Source: CAZOGW01 sp964579415 (GTDB lineage: Bacteria > Actinomycetota > Acidimicrobiia > Spongiisociales > UBA5794). From it: DNA of 23,353 bases. Within the stretch, counting starts at the first letter, position 1. Each line of letters opens with the position of its first letter. Positions 1 through 7,410 of the stretch are shown in pieces. A program made the position numbers and the translations under genes. Location: NCBI GenBank assembly GCA_964579415.1, contig CAZOGW010000039.1, positions 1 through 23,353 on the forward strand, read 5' to 3'. Under the pieces are notes generated by a model, which did no database searches, had not been told where the DNA came from, and was given only the letters and a program-made list of their open reading frames with translations.

Positions 1-2
1 TC

Positions 3-902
3 GGCGAGCACGAGACACAGCGGCGCTCCTACCCGCAGTCGTTCGGCCAGTACGAGACCGGCGGGTTCGAGACGGTGCGCCGCTGGGACTACCTGGGCAA
101 CGCCGGCCGCATCGCCGAGGAGGCCGCTGCCCTTCTCACCGCTCCGGAGATGGAGGAGGGGGAGAAGCAGCTCATCCTCGACAGCTCCCAGCTCGCCCTG
201 CAGATCCACGAGTCGGTGGGCCACGCCATCGAACTCGACCGCATCCTCGGCTGGGAGGCCGCTTTCGCCGGCACGTCGCACCTGGAACTCCCCAAGCTGC
301 ATGCGCACCGCTACGGGTCGGAGCTGATGAACATCGCCGCCGACGCCACCATCCCCGGCGCCCTGGGCACCTTCGGTTACGACGACGAGGGCACCCCGGC
401 GCAGCGGGTCCCCATCGTCGACGCCGGCACCTGGGTGGGGGTGCTGTCGGGGCGTGACTCCGCTGCCGTCGCCGGCCTGCCCCCGGGCGGCATGGTGCGG
501 GGCGACGGATTCAACCGGCTCCCCATGGTGCGCATGACCAATGTCGGGCTGGTGCCTGGATCCGGCACGCTGGCTGACATCATCGCCGACACCGACGACG
601 GGGTGTACATGGTCGCCAACCGCTCCTGGTCCATCGACGACAAACGGCTCAACTTCCAGTTCGGCTGTGAGATCGCCTGGGAGGTCAAGGGCGGCAACCT
701 GGGCCGGATGCTGCGCAATCCAACCTACACCGGCATCACCCCGCAGTTCTGGGGAACCCTGGACCGGCTCGCCGGGGAGGGGGAGTGGGTCCACTGGGGC
801 GTCCCCAACTGCGGCAAGGGCCAGCCGATGCAGTCCGCCCACACCGGCCACTCCGCCGCCCCGGGACGTTTCGCCAAGGTGAGAGTGGGGGTGAGGGCAT
901 GA
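3..902 (+). CDS. tldD: TldD metalloprotease subunit, 5' truncated by the window edge
   Basis: The reading frame is open from base 3, so this is the C-terminal 299 residues of a protein that usually has about 460-480. The GTG at 75 is internal and not a start. TldD pairs with TldE to form a cytoplasmic heterodimeric zinc metalloprotease that degrades unfolded peptides and, in some organisms, matures modified peptides. The diagnostic HExxxH zinc motif is visible as HESVGH (bases 207-224), followed by the family-typical ELDRILGWEAAFAGTS stretch. The C-terminus has NCGKGQPM, which resembles the Cys-Gly-Lys tail of the family. Its TGA overlaps the ATG of the next gene (ATGA), so translation is coupled to the TldE-like partner. 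No peptide-precursor gene is visible nearby, so a housekeeping role is the default inference. Confidence 0.93.
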   Translation, partial: GEHETQRRSYPQSFGQYETGGFETVRRWDYLGNAGRIAEEAAALLTAPEMEEGEKQLILDSSQLALQIHESVGHAIELDRILGWEAAFAGTSHLELPKLHAHRYGSELMNIAADATIPGALGTFGYDDEGTPAQRVPIVDAGTWVGVLSGRDSAAVAGLPPGGMVRGDGFNRLPMVRMTNVGLVPGSGTLADIIADTDDGVYMVANRSWSIDDKRLNFQFGCEIAWEVKGGNLGRMLRNPTYTGITPQFWGTLDRLAGEGEWVHWGVPNCGKGQPMQSAHTGHSAAPGRFAKVRVGVRA

Positions 903-2230
903 GCGACCTCATGGGCATCGCCGAGCAGGTCCTCGACCTCGTCGGCGAGCGCGCCGAGGCGGAGGTTGCTGTGAGCGGCGGGTCGTCGTCGCTGACCCGG
1001 TTCGCCAACTCCTTCATCCACCAGAACGTCGGCGAGGAGGGCGACAGCCTCCACCTGCGGGTTGCTGTCGGCGGGCGCGTCGGCACCGGCGCCACCACCA
1101 ACCTGGAGCCCCTGGCGCTGGCCCGGTTCGTCGACGACACGCTGGCCCGGGCGGCCCTGGAGCCGGTAGACGAGGACTGGCCCGGCCTCTCCGAGCCGGC
1201 CGCCCCCGTCGCGGTCGACCACTACGACGAGGCGACCGCGGCCGCCTCGCCGGCCGAGCGGGCGGACCAGGTGGCTGCCTTCGTCGCGGCAGGCTCCGGC
1301 ATGCTGGCCGCCGGCTACTGCTCCACCAGCGGCACCGAGACGGTGTTCGCCAACTCGGCGGGAGCCCGTCACCGGGGTCGCAGCACCCAGGCGGTCCTCG
1401 ACGGAATCCACCAGACAGGCACGTCCGCCGGCTCCGGCCACGCTGCCTCGGTGCGCGTCGGCGACATCGACGCCACCGCCGTCGGTTCCCTTGCCGCGGG
1501 CCGGGCCCGGGCCTCGGCGTCGACGTTCGACCTGAAACCCGACGAGTACCAGGTGGTGCTGTCGCCCGAATGTGTCGCCACCATCGCCGTGTTTCTGGTG
1601 TCGTACGGGTTCAACGCCAAGGCGTACCAGGAGGGTCAGTCGTTCGTCGAGCTCGGCGTGCTCCAGTTCGACGAGCGTGTCGACCTGTTCGACGACGTAA
1701 CCGACCCCCGGGCGATGGGCGTCGGTTTCGACAGCGAGGGAACCCCAAAGCGTCGCCTCGACATGGTGTACAACGGCGTCTCCAATGCCCTTCCCCACGA
1801 CCGGCGCACCGCCCGCAAGGCCGGCGTCGCTTCGACCGGCCACGCCGTGCCCGGCTCAGAGGTGTGGGGCCCGTTCCCCACCTCGGTGTTCGTCGGCGGC
1901 GGCGACGAGTCGGTCGACGATCTCATCGCCGGTGTGGAGCGAGGTGTCTACGTGGCGACGTTCAACTACTGCCGGGTGCTCGACCCGAAGACGATGGCGG
2001 TCACCGGCCTCACCCGCAACGGCACGTTCATGATCGAGAACGGAGCGATCACCGGTGCCGTGAGCGGGTTGCGGTTCACGCAGTCGTTCGTGGCGGCGCT
2101 GGAGCCGGGTCGGGTGCTCGGTGTCGGAGACGACGCCCGCTTCGCCGACTCCGAGTTCGGCGCCGGGCTGGTGCATGCCCCGTCGATGCGCCTCGCCGGC
2201 TGGAACTTCACCGGCGGCAGCGCCGGATGA
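899..2230 (+). CDS. tldE: TldE/PmbA-family metalloprotease partner subunit
   Basis: This is a 443-aa protein starting at ATG 899, which overlaps the tldD stop. The frame stays open upstream to 785, but those codons lie inside tldD, so the overlapping ATG is preferred. It belongs to the TldE/PmbA family: the partner subunit lacks the HExxxH zinc motif, and none is found here. Recognisable family stretches are RFANSFIHQN near the N-terminus, SEGTPKRRLDMVYNGV in the middle, and the C-terminal GVYVATFNYCRVLDPKTM and LTRNGTFMIENGAI. Length is normal for the family. With TldD it should form a barrel-like heterodimer enclosing the active site. It is co-transcribed with tldD and the small downstream gene. 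Confidence 0.93.
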   Translation: MSDLMGIAEQVLDLVGERAEAEVAVSGGSSSLTRFANSFIHQNVGEEGDSLHLRVAVGGRVGTGATTNLEPLALARFVDDTLARAALEPVDEDWPGLSEPAAPVAVDHYDEATAAASPAERADQVAAFVAAGSGMLAAGYCSTSGTETVFANSAGARHRGRSTQAVLDGIHQTGTSAGSGHAASVRVGDIDATAVGSLAAGRARASASTFDLKPDEYQVVLSPECVATIAVFLVSYGFNAKAYQEGQSFVELGVLQFDERVDLFDDVTDPRAMGVGFDSEGTPKRRLDMVYNGVSNALPHDRRTARKAGVASTGHAVPGSEVWGPFPTSVFVGGGDESVDDLIAGVERGVYVATFNYCRVLDPKTMAVTGLTRNGTFMIENGAITGAVSGLRFTQSFVAALEPGRVLGVGDDARFADSEFGAGLVHAPSMRLAGWNFTGGSAG

Positions 2231-2240
2231 GATCCCGCTG

Positions 2241-2468
2241 GTGAGTGTGCTCGACTGGTTGCGCCGCCCGCGGCTGGTGTCCGTCGCCGAGTTCGTCACC
2301 ACTGAAGCCGCCGACGCCGCCTGGGCGGCCCTCAACGAAGCGGGCATCCCGGCCTCCGTCGTCACCGACAACACCGCCCTCGGCGACCCCGCCATCACCA
2401 GGGTTTTCGTCGAGAAGCCCCACGTCGCCTCGGCTCAGCAGGTCATCGCATCGCTGATGGAGGGCTGA
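2241..2468 (+). CDS. Small DUF2007-like protein (putative signal-transducing family)
   Basis: This is a 75-aa ORF starting at GTG 2241, 10 nt after the tldE stop; GTG 2247 is an alternative start. It follows the DUF2007 pattern: a first strand (LVSVAEFVTT), a helix (EAADAAWAALNEAGIPA) ending in the characteristic AGIPA, a strand (SVVTDN), then VFVEKPHVASAQQVIASL as strand plus helix. This suggests a ferredoxin-like fold of about 70 residues. There are no catalytic residues, signal peptide or membrane segment. The family is often called putative signal transducing protein, but its function is unknown. Position suggests it is the last gene of the tldDE operon. The family assignment is by pattern only. 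Confidence 0.7.
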   Translation: MSVLDWLRRPRLVSVAEFVTTEAADAAWAALNEAGIPASVVTDNTALGDPAITRVFVEKPHVASAQQVIASLMEG

Positions 2469-2695
2469 CAGCAGACGCGTTCTTCGAGTCTGTTCCAGCA
2501 TCTGTTGGACGGCGGCTCGTCGTCTCCCTTCGTAGCGAGATGCAATGCGCACCCAGCCACGATGCCGGTCGGGGCTTGGCGTAGCGACGGGGAGGCGCTC
2601 GGTGCCCTTCTTGATTTTCTCGGGCAGCGACAGTCATATGCCACACGACGTGGCGTGTCGCTACTTCGGCGCAGGGCCGGTTGCGAACCCGCGTG
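2469..2695. other. Intergenic spacer between tldDE operon and first TA module
   Basis: I see no convincing gene in this spacer. An open frame (2505-2930) crosses it but runs through the antitoxin gene in another frame. A short inverted repeat ACACG/CGTGT with a 6-nt loop lies at 2643-2658, which could form a weak hairpin. Otherwise only the promoter of the following toxin-antitoxin module, listed separately, is evident. Confidence 0.5.
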
Positions 2696-2724
2696 TTACA
2701 TCACTTGTGGCCTAGTGTTATCAT
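2696..2724 (+). promoter_or_regulatory. Promoter of the VapBC-type module, probably leaderless
   Basis: A -35-like TTACAT (2696-2701) and a -10-like TATCAT (2719-2724) are separated by exactly 17 bp. The antitoxin ATG begins 6 nt after the -10 element, which is where transcription would start. The mRNA would therefore begin at or next to the ATG, and no Shine-Dalgarno sequence is present. Leaderless transcripts are common in actinobacteria. Confidence 0.65.
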
Positions 2725-2730
2725 CTGGCG

Positions 2731-2970
2731 ATGATCCGCACGCAAATCTCGTTGTCGGAAGAGCAGATGCTGCAGGCTCGGGCAGAGGCCGAACGTCGCG
2801 GGATCTCACTTGCCGCCGTCATCAGGGACGCGCTCGATCGGATGCTCGCCGAGGGAGATCGCGCCGAGGTCCGCGAGCGAGCCCGGGCCGCCGTCGGCGG
2901 CTTCCGCTCGGGTACCGCACACACCAGTGAGGACCACGACCGGGCGCTCGCAGAAGGCACTCGTTGGTGA
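2731..2970 (+). CDS. RHH-type antitoxin of a VapBC-like module
   Basis: This is a 79-aa protein. The N-terminal ribbon-helix-helix pattern is clear: a strand (IRTQISLSEEQ), helix A (MLQARAEAERRG), and ISLAAVIRDALDRML as turn plus helix B. This is the CopG/Arc DNA-binding fold typical of VapB-like antitoxins. The C-terminal half (about residues 45-79) is charged and probably flexible, the part that normally wraps around and inhibits the toxin. The final TGG-TGA overlaps the start of the PIN-domain toxin, so the two are translationally coupled. As in other type II modules, the antitoxin or its toxin complex probably represses its own promoter. The ATG is chosen because it lies 6 nt after a good -10 element. 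Confidence 0.88.
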   Translation: MIRTQISLSEEQMLQARAEAERRGISLAAVIRDALDRMLAEGDRAEVRERARAAVGGFRSGTAHTSEDHDRALAEGTRW

Positions 2971-3359
2971 TCCTGGTCGACACATCGGCCTGGTATTCCC
3001 TTCTCGACGAGGACGACGTCCACCACGACGCAGCCGTCGCCCGGTGGGGCTCCCTGCTGGACGCGGATGTGCCGGTGACCCACAACTACGTGGTGATCGA
3101 GACAAGCGCACTGGTGCAACGCCGGCTGGGCATGGACGCTGCCGCTCAGTTCCACCGTGCGTTGTTGCCTGCTGCCGATCTGCTGGTGATCACAGAGGCC
3201 ACACACGTGCGTGCAGTCGACCGGTGGATCGCGGTCGGGAACCGCAGTCTGTCCTTGGTGGATGTGGCCAGCTTCGTCGTCATGGAGGACCATGCCATCG
3301 AGTCGGCGTTCGCCTACGACTCGGACTTCGTCGCCGCCGGGTTCGCCACCCTCGGCTGA
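2967..3359 (+). CDS. vapC: PIN-domain ribonuclease toxin, VapC type
   Basis: This is a 130-aa PIN-domain protein. GTG 2967 gives MILVDTSAW, the classical VapC N-terminus, and overlaps the antitoxin stop by 4 nt (GTGA); TTG 2964 would add one codon. The conserved acidic residues that bind Mg2+ are present: D5 in VDTSAW, E45 in VVIETSALV, D99 in LSLVDVASF, and D118/D120 in AYDSDF. VapC toxins cleave RNA, often a specific tRNA or rRNA loop, and are held inactive by the cognate antitoxin. Length and motif order fit the family, and nothing suggests inactivation. The RNA target cannot be read from sequence. Confidence 0.92.
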   Translation: MILVDTSAWYSLLDEDDVHHDAAVARWGSLLDADVPVTHNYVVIETSALVQRRLGMDAAAQFHRALLPAADLLVITEATHVRAVDRWIAVGNRSLSLVDVASFVVMEDHAIESAFAYDSDFVAAGFATLG

Positions 3360-3506
3360 GCCCACCTCATTGAGCCCTCTCGTCCTTCCGCAGCAGAGCG
3401 CTCCGTGACGAAGCGGACGTTGGCCGCCTACGTGACGTTTGGCCGTGGTGCGGGACGAGGCGGAAGGCGGTCCTATCGATCAACACGCCGGGCAAGTCGT
3501 CGATAC

Positions 3507-3525
3507 GATAGCGCTATGATAGCGC
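3507..3525 (+). promoter_or_regulatory. Promoter/operator of the MazEF-type module
   Basis: A perfect 10-bp palindrome ATAGCGCTAT (3508-3517) overlaps a -10-like TATGAT (3515-3520). The octamer GATAGCGC occurs twice, at 3507-3514 and 3518-3525, exactly 11 bp apart, about one helical turn. The antitoxin ATG starts 6 nt after the -10, so the transcript is probably leaderless. I see no good -35. Repeats spaced by one turn over the -10 are what an autoregulating RHH antitoxin would be expected to bind. Confidence 0.6.
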
Positions 3526-3526
3526 G

Positions 3527-3784
3527 ATGGCACTGCAGCCGACGATGATCCAGCTCAGCGAACACGAGCGTGCCTTGCTCGCTGACGCGGCGACGGCTGA
3601 AGGGGTGTCGCGATCCGAGTTGATGCGGCGGGCGTTACGTCACTACCTGAAGGAGCGGACCGAGGCTCGTGTCTCTCGGCTGATCCGTGAAGGTTATGAG
3701 GCCATACCGGAGGCCGACACCGAGATGGACGCCGCGATCATCGGTGCCCGGCGGATGCTGAGCGACCCGGACCTGGAATGGTGA
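3527..3784 (+). CDS. RHH-type antitoxin of a MazEF-like module
   Basis: This is an 85-aa protein with an N-terminal ribbon-helix-helix: strand MIQLSEHER, helix ALLADAATAEG, and VSRSELMRRALRHYL, which is the classical CopG SRSELIR motif. The C-terminal part (about 45-85) is acidic, with EGYEAIPEADTEMDAA, and likely binds the toxin. The sequence ends with TGG-TGA overlapping the toxin start, the same junction as in the upstream module. The ATG is supported by the -10 element 6 nt upstream. It probably represses its own promoter through the palindromic repeats over the -10. Confidence 0.88.
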   Translation: MALQPTMIQLSEHERALLADAATAEGVSRSELMRRALRHYLKERTEARVSRLIREGYEAIPEADTEMDAAIIGARRMLSDPDLEW

Positions 3785-4092
3785 GTCGCGGCGAGGTCTG
3801 GTGGGCCGAACTTCCCGACCTCGACCCACATCCCGTGCTCGTCCTCACCCGGGATGCGGCGATCCCGGTCCGCCGCAAGGTCACCGTCGCCCCGCTCACG
3901 ACCCGGGTGCGCGGGATCCCGGTCGAGGTTCCTCTCAATGCCGCCACCGACGGTGTCGCCAAGGACTGTGTGGTCAGCCTCGACAACGTCGAGACCGTTC
4001 CACAGTCCCTGCTGACAGAGCGGATGGCCACACTGTCACCGCAGCGGATGGCCGAGGTGTGTGATGCCCTGGGCCTGGCGATGGGCTGCTGA
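3778..4092 (+). CDS. mazF: MazF/PemK-family endoribonuclease toxin
   Basis: This is a 104-aa MazF-like protein. The family signature is clear: SRGEVWWAELPD at the N-terminus, PVLVLTRDAAIPV, VTVAPLTTRVRGIPVEV, the core VSLDNVETVP, and the C-terminal helix RMAEVCDALGLAMG. MazF toxins are sequence-specific single-strand mRNA or rRNA interferases with an SH3-like fold. The start may be ATG 3778, giving a 7-nt overlap with the antitoxin, or GTG 3781, giving the 4-nt overlap seen in the preceding module. Both keep the domain intact. No defect is visible; the cleavage sequence cannot be predicted. Confidence 0.92.
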   Translation: MVSRGEVWWAELPDLDPHPVLVLTRDAAIPVRRKVTVAPLTTRVRGIPVEVPLNAATDGVAKDCVVSLDNVETVPQSLLTERMATLSPQRMAEVCDALGLAMGC

Positions 4093-4152
4093 CGTCATCA
4101 ACCTTCCGATAGCAGCGGTCCCTTAATCACACCCTAAGACCCCTGTGTCAGG

Positions 4153-7100
4153 ATGCCGCGCATGGCAAGACAGGGTGGGGGCACCAAGGGCGGCCCCGGC
4201 GAACCGCGCTCCGAGAAGGGCATCAGCAGGCGCCGTTTCATCACGCTGGGCGCAGCCGGCGCCGCGGCTGCCGTCGGATCCCAGCACGGGCTGGTTGCGC
4301 TCGCCGCCTCCGGCCCCGCCGTCGCCCAGGCGGTCGGCCGGGGACCGACGATGACGGTGATGCTGCGGCGCCGCGACGACCAGCTCTCCCTGCTGTTCGA
4401 GCTGTGGAACCTCCGCCTCGACACCAGGAGAGACCAATCCGAGTTGGTGCGGGCCGGCTCGGGCGATGCCCACGTGGTGGTGGTGTTCCCGCCGCAGCAC
4501 GTCCAGGAGGAGGCGTTCTACGAGGCCGATCCCAATCTGGAGGACGACGACGCCCCGCCCGGCGCCGAGCCACCGAGTGAGCCTCCCGTCGGGGCTCGGA
4601 TCGCCGGGCCCACCCGTCTCGCCTTCAAGGTGCCCAACTCGATCGCCTCCATCCCCTTCACCGCCGATGCCCTGCTCGACTGGGACCAGTGGGTGCCGTC
4701 GGTGGTCCCCGTCGCCCGCGCCTCGGCCGCGGTGCAGCCCATCGGGGCGTTCGAGATCGTGCCCCGGCTGCGGGCTCCCTCGTTCACCCAGACCGCCATC
4801 GAGCTGCCGTGGTGGCTGGTCCTCTCCCCGCACCAGCAGACCGGTTGGTTGCACGCCACCGGGCCGGTGACGCGCGACGGAACCACCGAGCTGTGGCACA
4901 GCCGGATGGGCGGGCGGGCGCCGGCAGGGGAGACCGACGAGACCGACCGGGCCAGGATGACCATCCGGGCGGTGTGGGCCCGGGACCGCAGCTTCCCCCA
5001 CTGGCTCAACGACCAGGACAGCGTTGACCCACCCGGCGGGGAGGCCTTCGTGCCCTTCCACCCCATCGGGATGCCGTTCCGCACGCCGCTGTCACCCGCA
5101 GACCGGTTCGACCTGGTGGTGTCGACGTCCGACTACGAGCACAAGGTGTCCGAATCCACGTACCTGCCGCTGCCGGCGCAGGTCAACCGCCTCATGCTCT
5201 CCCCCCTCGGAGCCTGGCTCGACGCCCACGGCGCCTGGGACTTCACCACGTCGGGCACGAGCCTGGAGGCGTGGCGGCACCAGGCCACCCTGGGGCGGGA
5301 CCACTACGTGCGGGTGGTCCGCGCCGGCTACCTCTTCCCCTTCGGTCACGCCGCCTCGCTGATCAAGGTCAGCGAGCGCAAGTTCCGTACGATCAGCGGA
5401 GGGCGCCTGAGTGGGCGGCGCATCGCCTACCTGTTCCAGCGTTACTTCATCGTCGTGCGCCAGCGCCGGCTGGGGTATGGGGGGACGTTCCAGCCCAGCC
5501 AGGGGCGCGGGTTCCCCTTCAGCGAGGTTGCCATCACCACCTCGATCACGCCCAACCTCGACCCGCCGGGGGGACAGCCGCCGGTGGGTCAGAACGACCA
5601 GATCTTCGTGCCCAAAGTCGGCAACCAGCCCTTCCTCTTCCACATGGTCGGCACCGACCGGGCGGGGAGGTCGATCGACTTCGAGGCGGCGGCCGTGTTC
5701 GTCGACAGGGAGCTGGCCCACGACTCGACAGGGGACATGGACGACCTGCGCGACTGGTACAACGAGGACCTTGCCGAAACCGCCCCCGAGCGGACCTTCC
5801 AGCTCGATGGCGCACGTGTGGCCGTCGCCCCGCCGGATGCGCCCGGCTCCACCGACATCGAGATCCGCCGCTTCACGCTGGGGACCGAAGCGCCGACGGT
5901 GAGCAACGAGGTCCAGCTCGAGGCGGCCAACCAGCCCGCCTTCTTCCCCACCATGGCGGAGGCGACGATCCGGCTGGTCGCCGCCGAGGTGGCGGTCGGC
6001 GGCGCCGTGGGGAGCGCGCCGGTGGTGGTGCTCTACCCCGACTATGTCCAGAACGGGTTCGACGGGCCCGGCGAGGTGTTCGTGGCCCTGAAGGACACCG
6101 GCAACCCCGCCGGCCTCGACTTCGGCGCCAGCCAGGCCGGCGACCGCTCCGGCGGGGTGGTCACCCCCAACATCGGGATCACCGCACTGTCCCGCCAGAC
6201 CGGCACCGTCGGAGGTCCTCCTGCCCAATTCGACGGGGGCAGCTTCGACCCGACGGCCTTCTTCCCCGGAAGCGCCACGCTCCTCGGCGACATCACCCTC
6301 CAGGACGTCATAAACCTGGTGTCGGGGACCGACTTCCTCACCGACCCTGCCAAGCGGGACAAGGTGATCCAGCTCGACACCAAGGAGGTGGGCGGCAACG
6401 TCGTCACCGAGCTGCGCTGGCTGCCGGAGATGAAGGACATTCCCGGCCTGTTCATCGCCTCCATCGGCAACCAGGGCTCCGTCCTCGACCTGCGGGCCAC
6501 CATCACCATCCCCAAGGACAACCCCGGAGGGGCCACCTCGGTGGTCGTGGGCGACCTGCGCACCTTCCAGGTATGGCTGCTGCCCGGCACCACCTTCATC
6601 AAGGTGCTCTTCGACCGGCTCCGCTTCCAGGCGGAGACCGGCAAGAAGTCCGACGTAGACGTCGAGATCCGCGAGGTGGTGTTCGCCGGTCCGCTCGAGT
6701 TCGTCAACGACCTCAAGGACTACCTCACCTTCAGCTCCGACGGGTTCTCCATCGATCTGAAGCCGACCCACCTCGCCGCCGGCTTCGCCATCCCGCTCCC
6801 CAACATCTCGGTCGGGGTGTTCTCGCTGAGCAACATCACCTTCGGCGCCGGCACCACCATCCCCTTCACCGGCCAGCCGGTCCGCTTCCGCTTCTCGTTC
6901 TCAACCAAGGACAACCCGTTCCTCCTCACGGTGTGGATCTTCGGAGGCGGCGGCTTCTTCGAGCTGGGCATCGGGGTCGACGGCGTCGAGGAGTTCCAGG
7001 CGGCGCTCGAGTTCGGCGTCGCCGCCGCCATGGACATCGGCGTCGCCTCGGGGTCGATCAGCATCATGGCGGGCATCTACCTGGCCATCGGCATCGCCAC

Positions 7101-7407
7101 CCCGGCCAACCCGGACGGGGCCTGCGAGCTTTCCGGCTACATCCGCCTCAAAGGTCAGGTCGAGGTGCTCGGCCTGATCACGCTGTCGCTGTTGATGGAA
7201 GCCGGGTTCACCTACATCCCCGACACCAGGAAGGCGCTGGTGCGGGCGTTGATCATCGTCGAGATCGACCTGCTCATCTTCAGCGGCTCGGTCGAGGTCG
7301 AATACGAGAAGCGCTTCGGCGGCTCCAACGACCCGGTCTTCCATGAGGCCATCGCCCCCGCCGACTGGGACCGCTACGTCGACGCCTTCGCCCCGATCGG
7401 AGTGTGA
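4153..7407 (+). CDS. Giant Tat-exported protein of unknown function
   Basis: This is a 1084-aa protein starting at ATG 4153 (a second ATG at 4162 is possible). The N-terminus has a twin-arginine signal: S25-R26-R27-R28-F29-I30, then a hydrophobic Ala/Gly-rich stretch, and a plausible AxA cleavage site after A60. The protein should be exported folded. I do not recognise the family. The body looks beta-rich, with a notable central block around residues 340-440 that includes GRDHYVRVVRAGYLFPFGH. The last 180 residues (about 877-1057) alternate hydrophobic and glycine-rich strands (GGGGFFELGIGVDG; ALIIVEIDLLIFSGSVEV), suggesting a long amphipathic beta sheet. I saw only one cysteine. It is followed 3 nt later by an even larger gene, so the two are probably expressed and used together. 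Confidence 0.9.
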   Translation: MPRMARQGGGTKGGPGEPRSEKGISRRRFITLGAAGAAAAVGSQHGLVALAASGPAVAQAVGRGPTMTVMLRRRDDQLSLLFELWNLRLDTRRDQSELVRAGSGDAHVVVVFPPQHVQEEAFYEADPNLEDDDAPPGAEPPSEPPVGARIAGPTRLAFKVPNSIASIPFTADALLDWDQWVPSVVPVARASAAVQPIGAFEIVPRLRAPSFTQTAIELPWWLVLSPHQQTGWLHATGPVTRDGTTELWHSRMGGRAPAGETDETDRARMTIRAVWARDRSFPHWLNDQDSVDPPGGEAFVPFHPIGMPFRTPLSPADRFDLVVSTSDYEHKVSESTYLPLPAQVNRLMLSPLGAWLDAHGAWDFTTSGTSLEAWRHQATLGRDHYVRVVRAGYLFPFGHAASLIKVSERKFRTISGGRLSGRRIAYLFQRYFIVVRQRRLGYGGTFQPSQGRGFPFSEVAITTSITPNLDPPGGQPPVGQNDQIFVPKVGNQPFLFHMVGTDRAGRSIDFEAAAVFVDRELAHDSTGDMDDLRDWYNEDLAETAPERTFQLDGARVAVAPPDAPGSTDIEIRRFTLGTEAPTVSNEVQLEAANQPAFFPTMAEATIRLVAAEVAVGGAVGSAPVVVLYPDYVQNGFDGPGEVFVALKDTGNPAGLDFGASQAGDRSGGVVTPNIGITALSRQTGTVGGPPAQFDGGSFDPTAFFPGSATLLGDITLQDVINLVSGTDFLTDPAKRDKVIQLDTKEVGGNVVTELRWLPEMKDIPGLFIASIGNQGSVLDLRATITIPKDNPGGATSVVVGDLRTFQVWLLPGTTFIKVLFDRLRFQAETGKKSDVDVEIREVVFAGPLEFVNDLKDYLTFSSDGFSIDLKPTHLAAGFAIPLPNISVGVFSLSNITFGAGTTIPFTGQPVRFRFSFSTKDNPFLLTVWIFGGGGFFELGIGVDGVEEFQAALEFGVAAAMDIGVASGSISIMAGIYLAIGIATPANPDGACELSGYIRLKGQVEVLGLITLSLLMEAGFTYIPDTRKALVRALIIVEIDLLIFSGSVEVEYEKRFGGSNDPVFHEAIAPADWDRYVDAFAPIGV

Positions 7408-7410
7408 GCC

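Noticed and set aside
2679..2692. tRNA T-arm-like sequence (GGTTGCGAACCC)
   Set aside because: It has an extra base within the loop and no acceptor, D or anticodon arm could be built around it.
2505..2930. A 141-codon + strand frame across the spacer and the first antitoxin
   Set aside because: It overlaps a well-supported RHH antitoxin in another frame and has no domain or ribosome site.
3417..3445. Direct repeat ACGT(T)TGGCCG between the two TA modules
   Set aside because: There are only two short copies with an indel, and nothing else suggests function.
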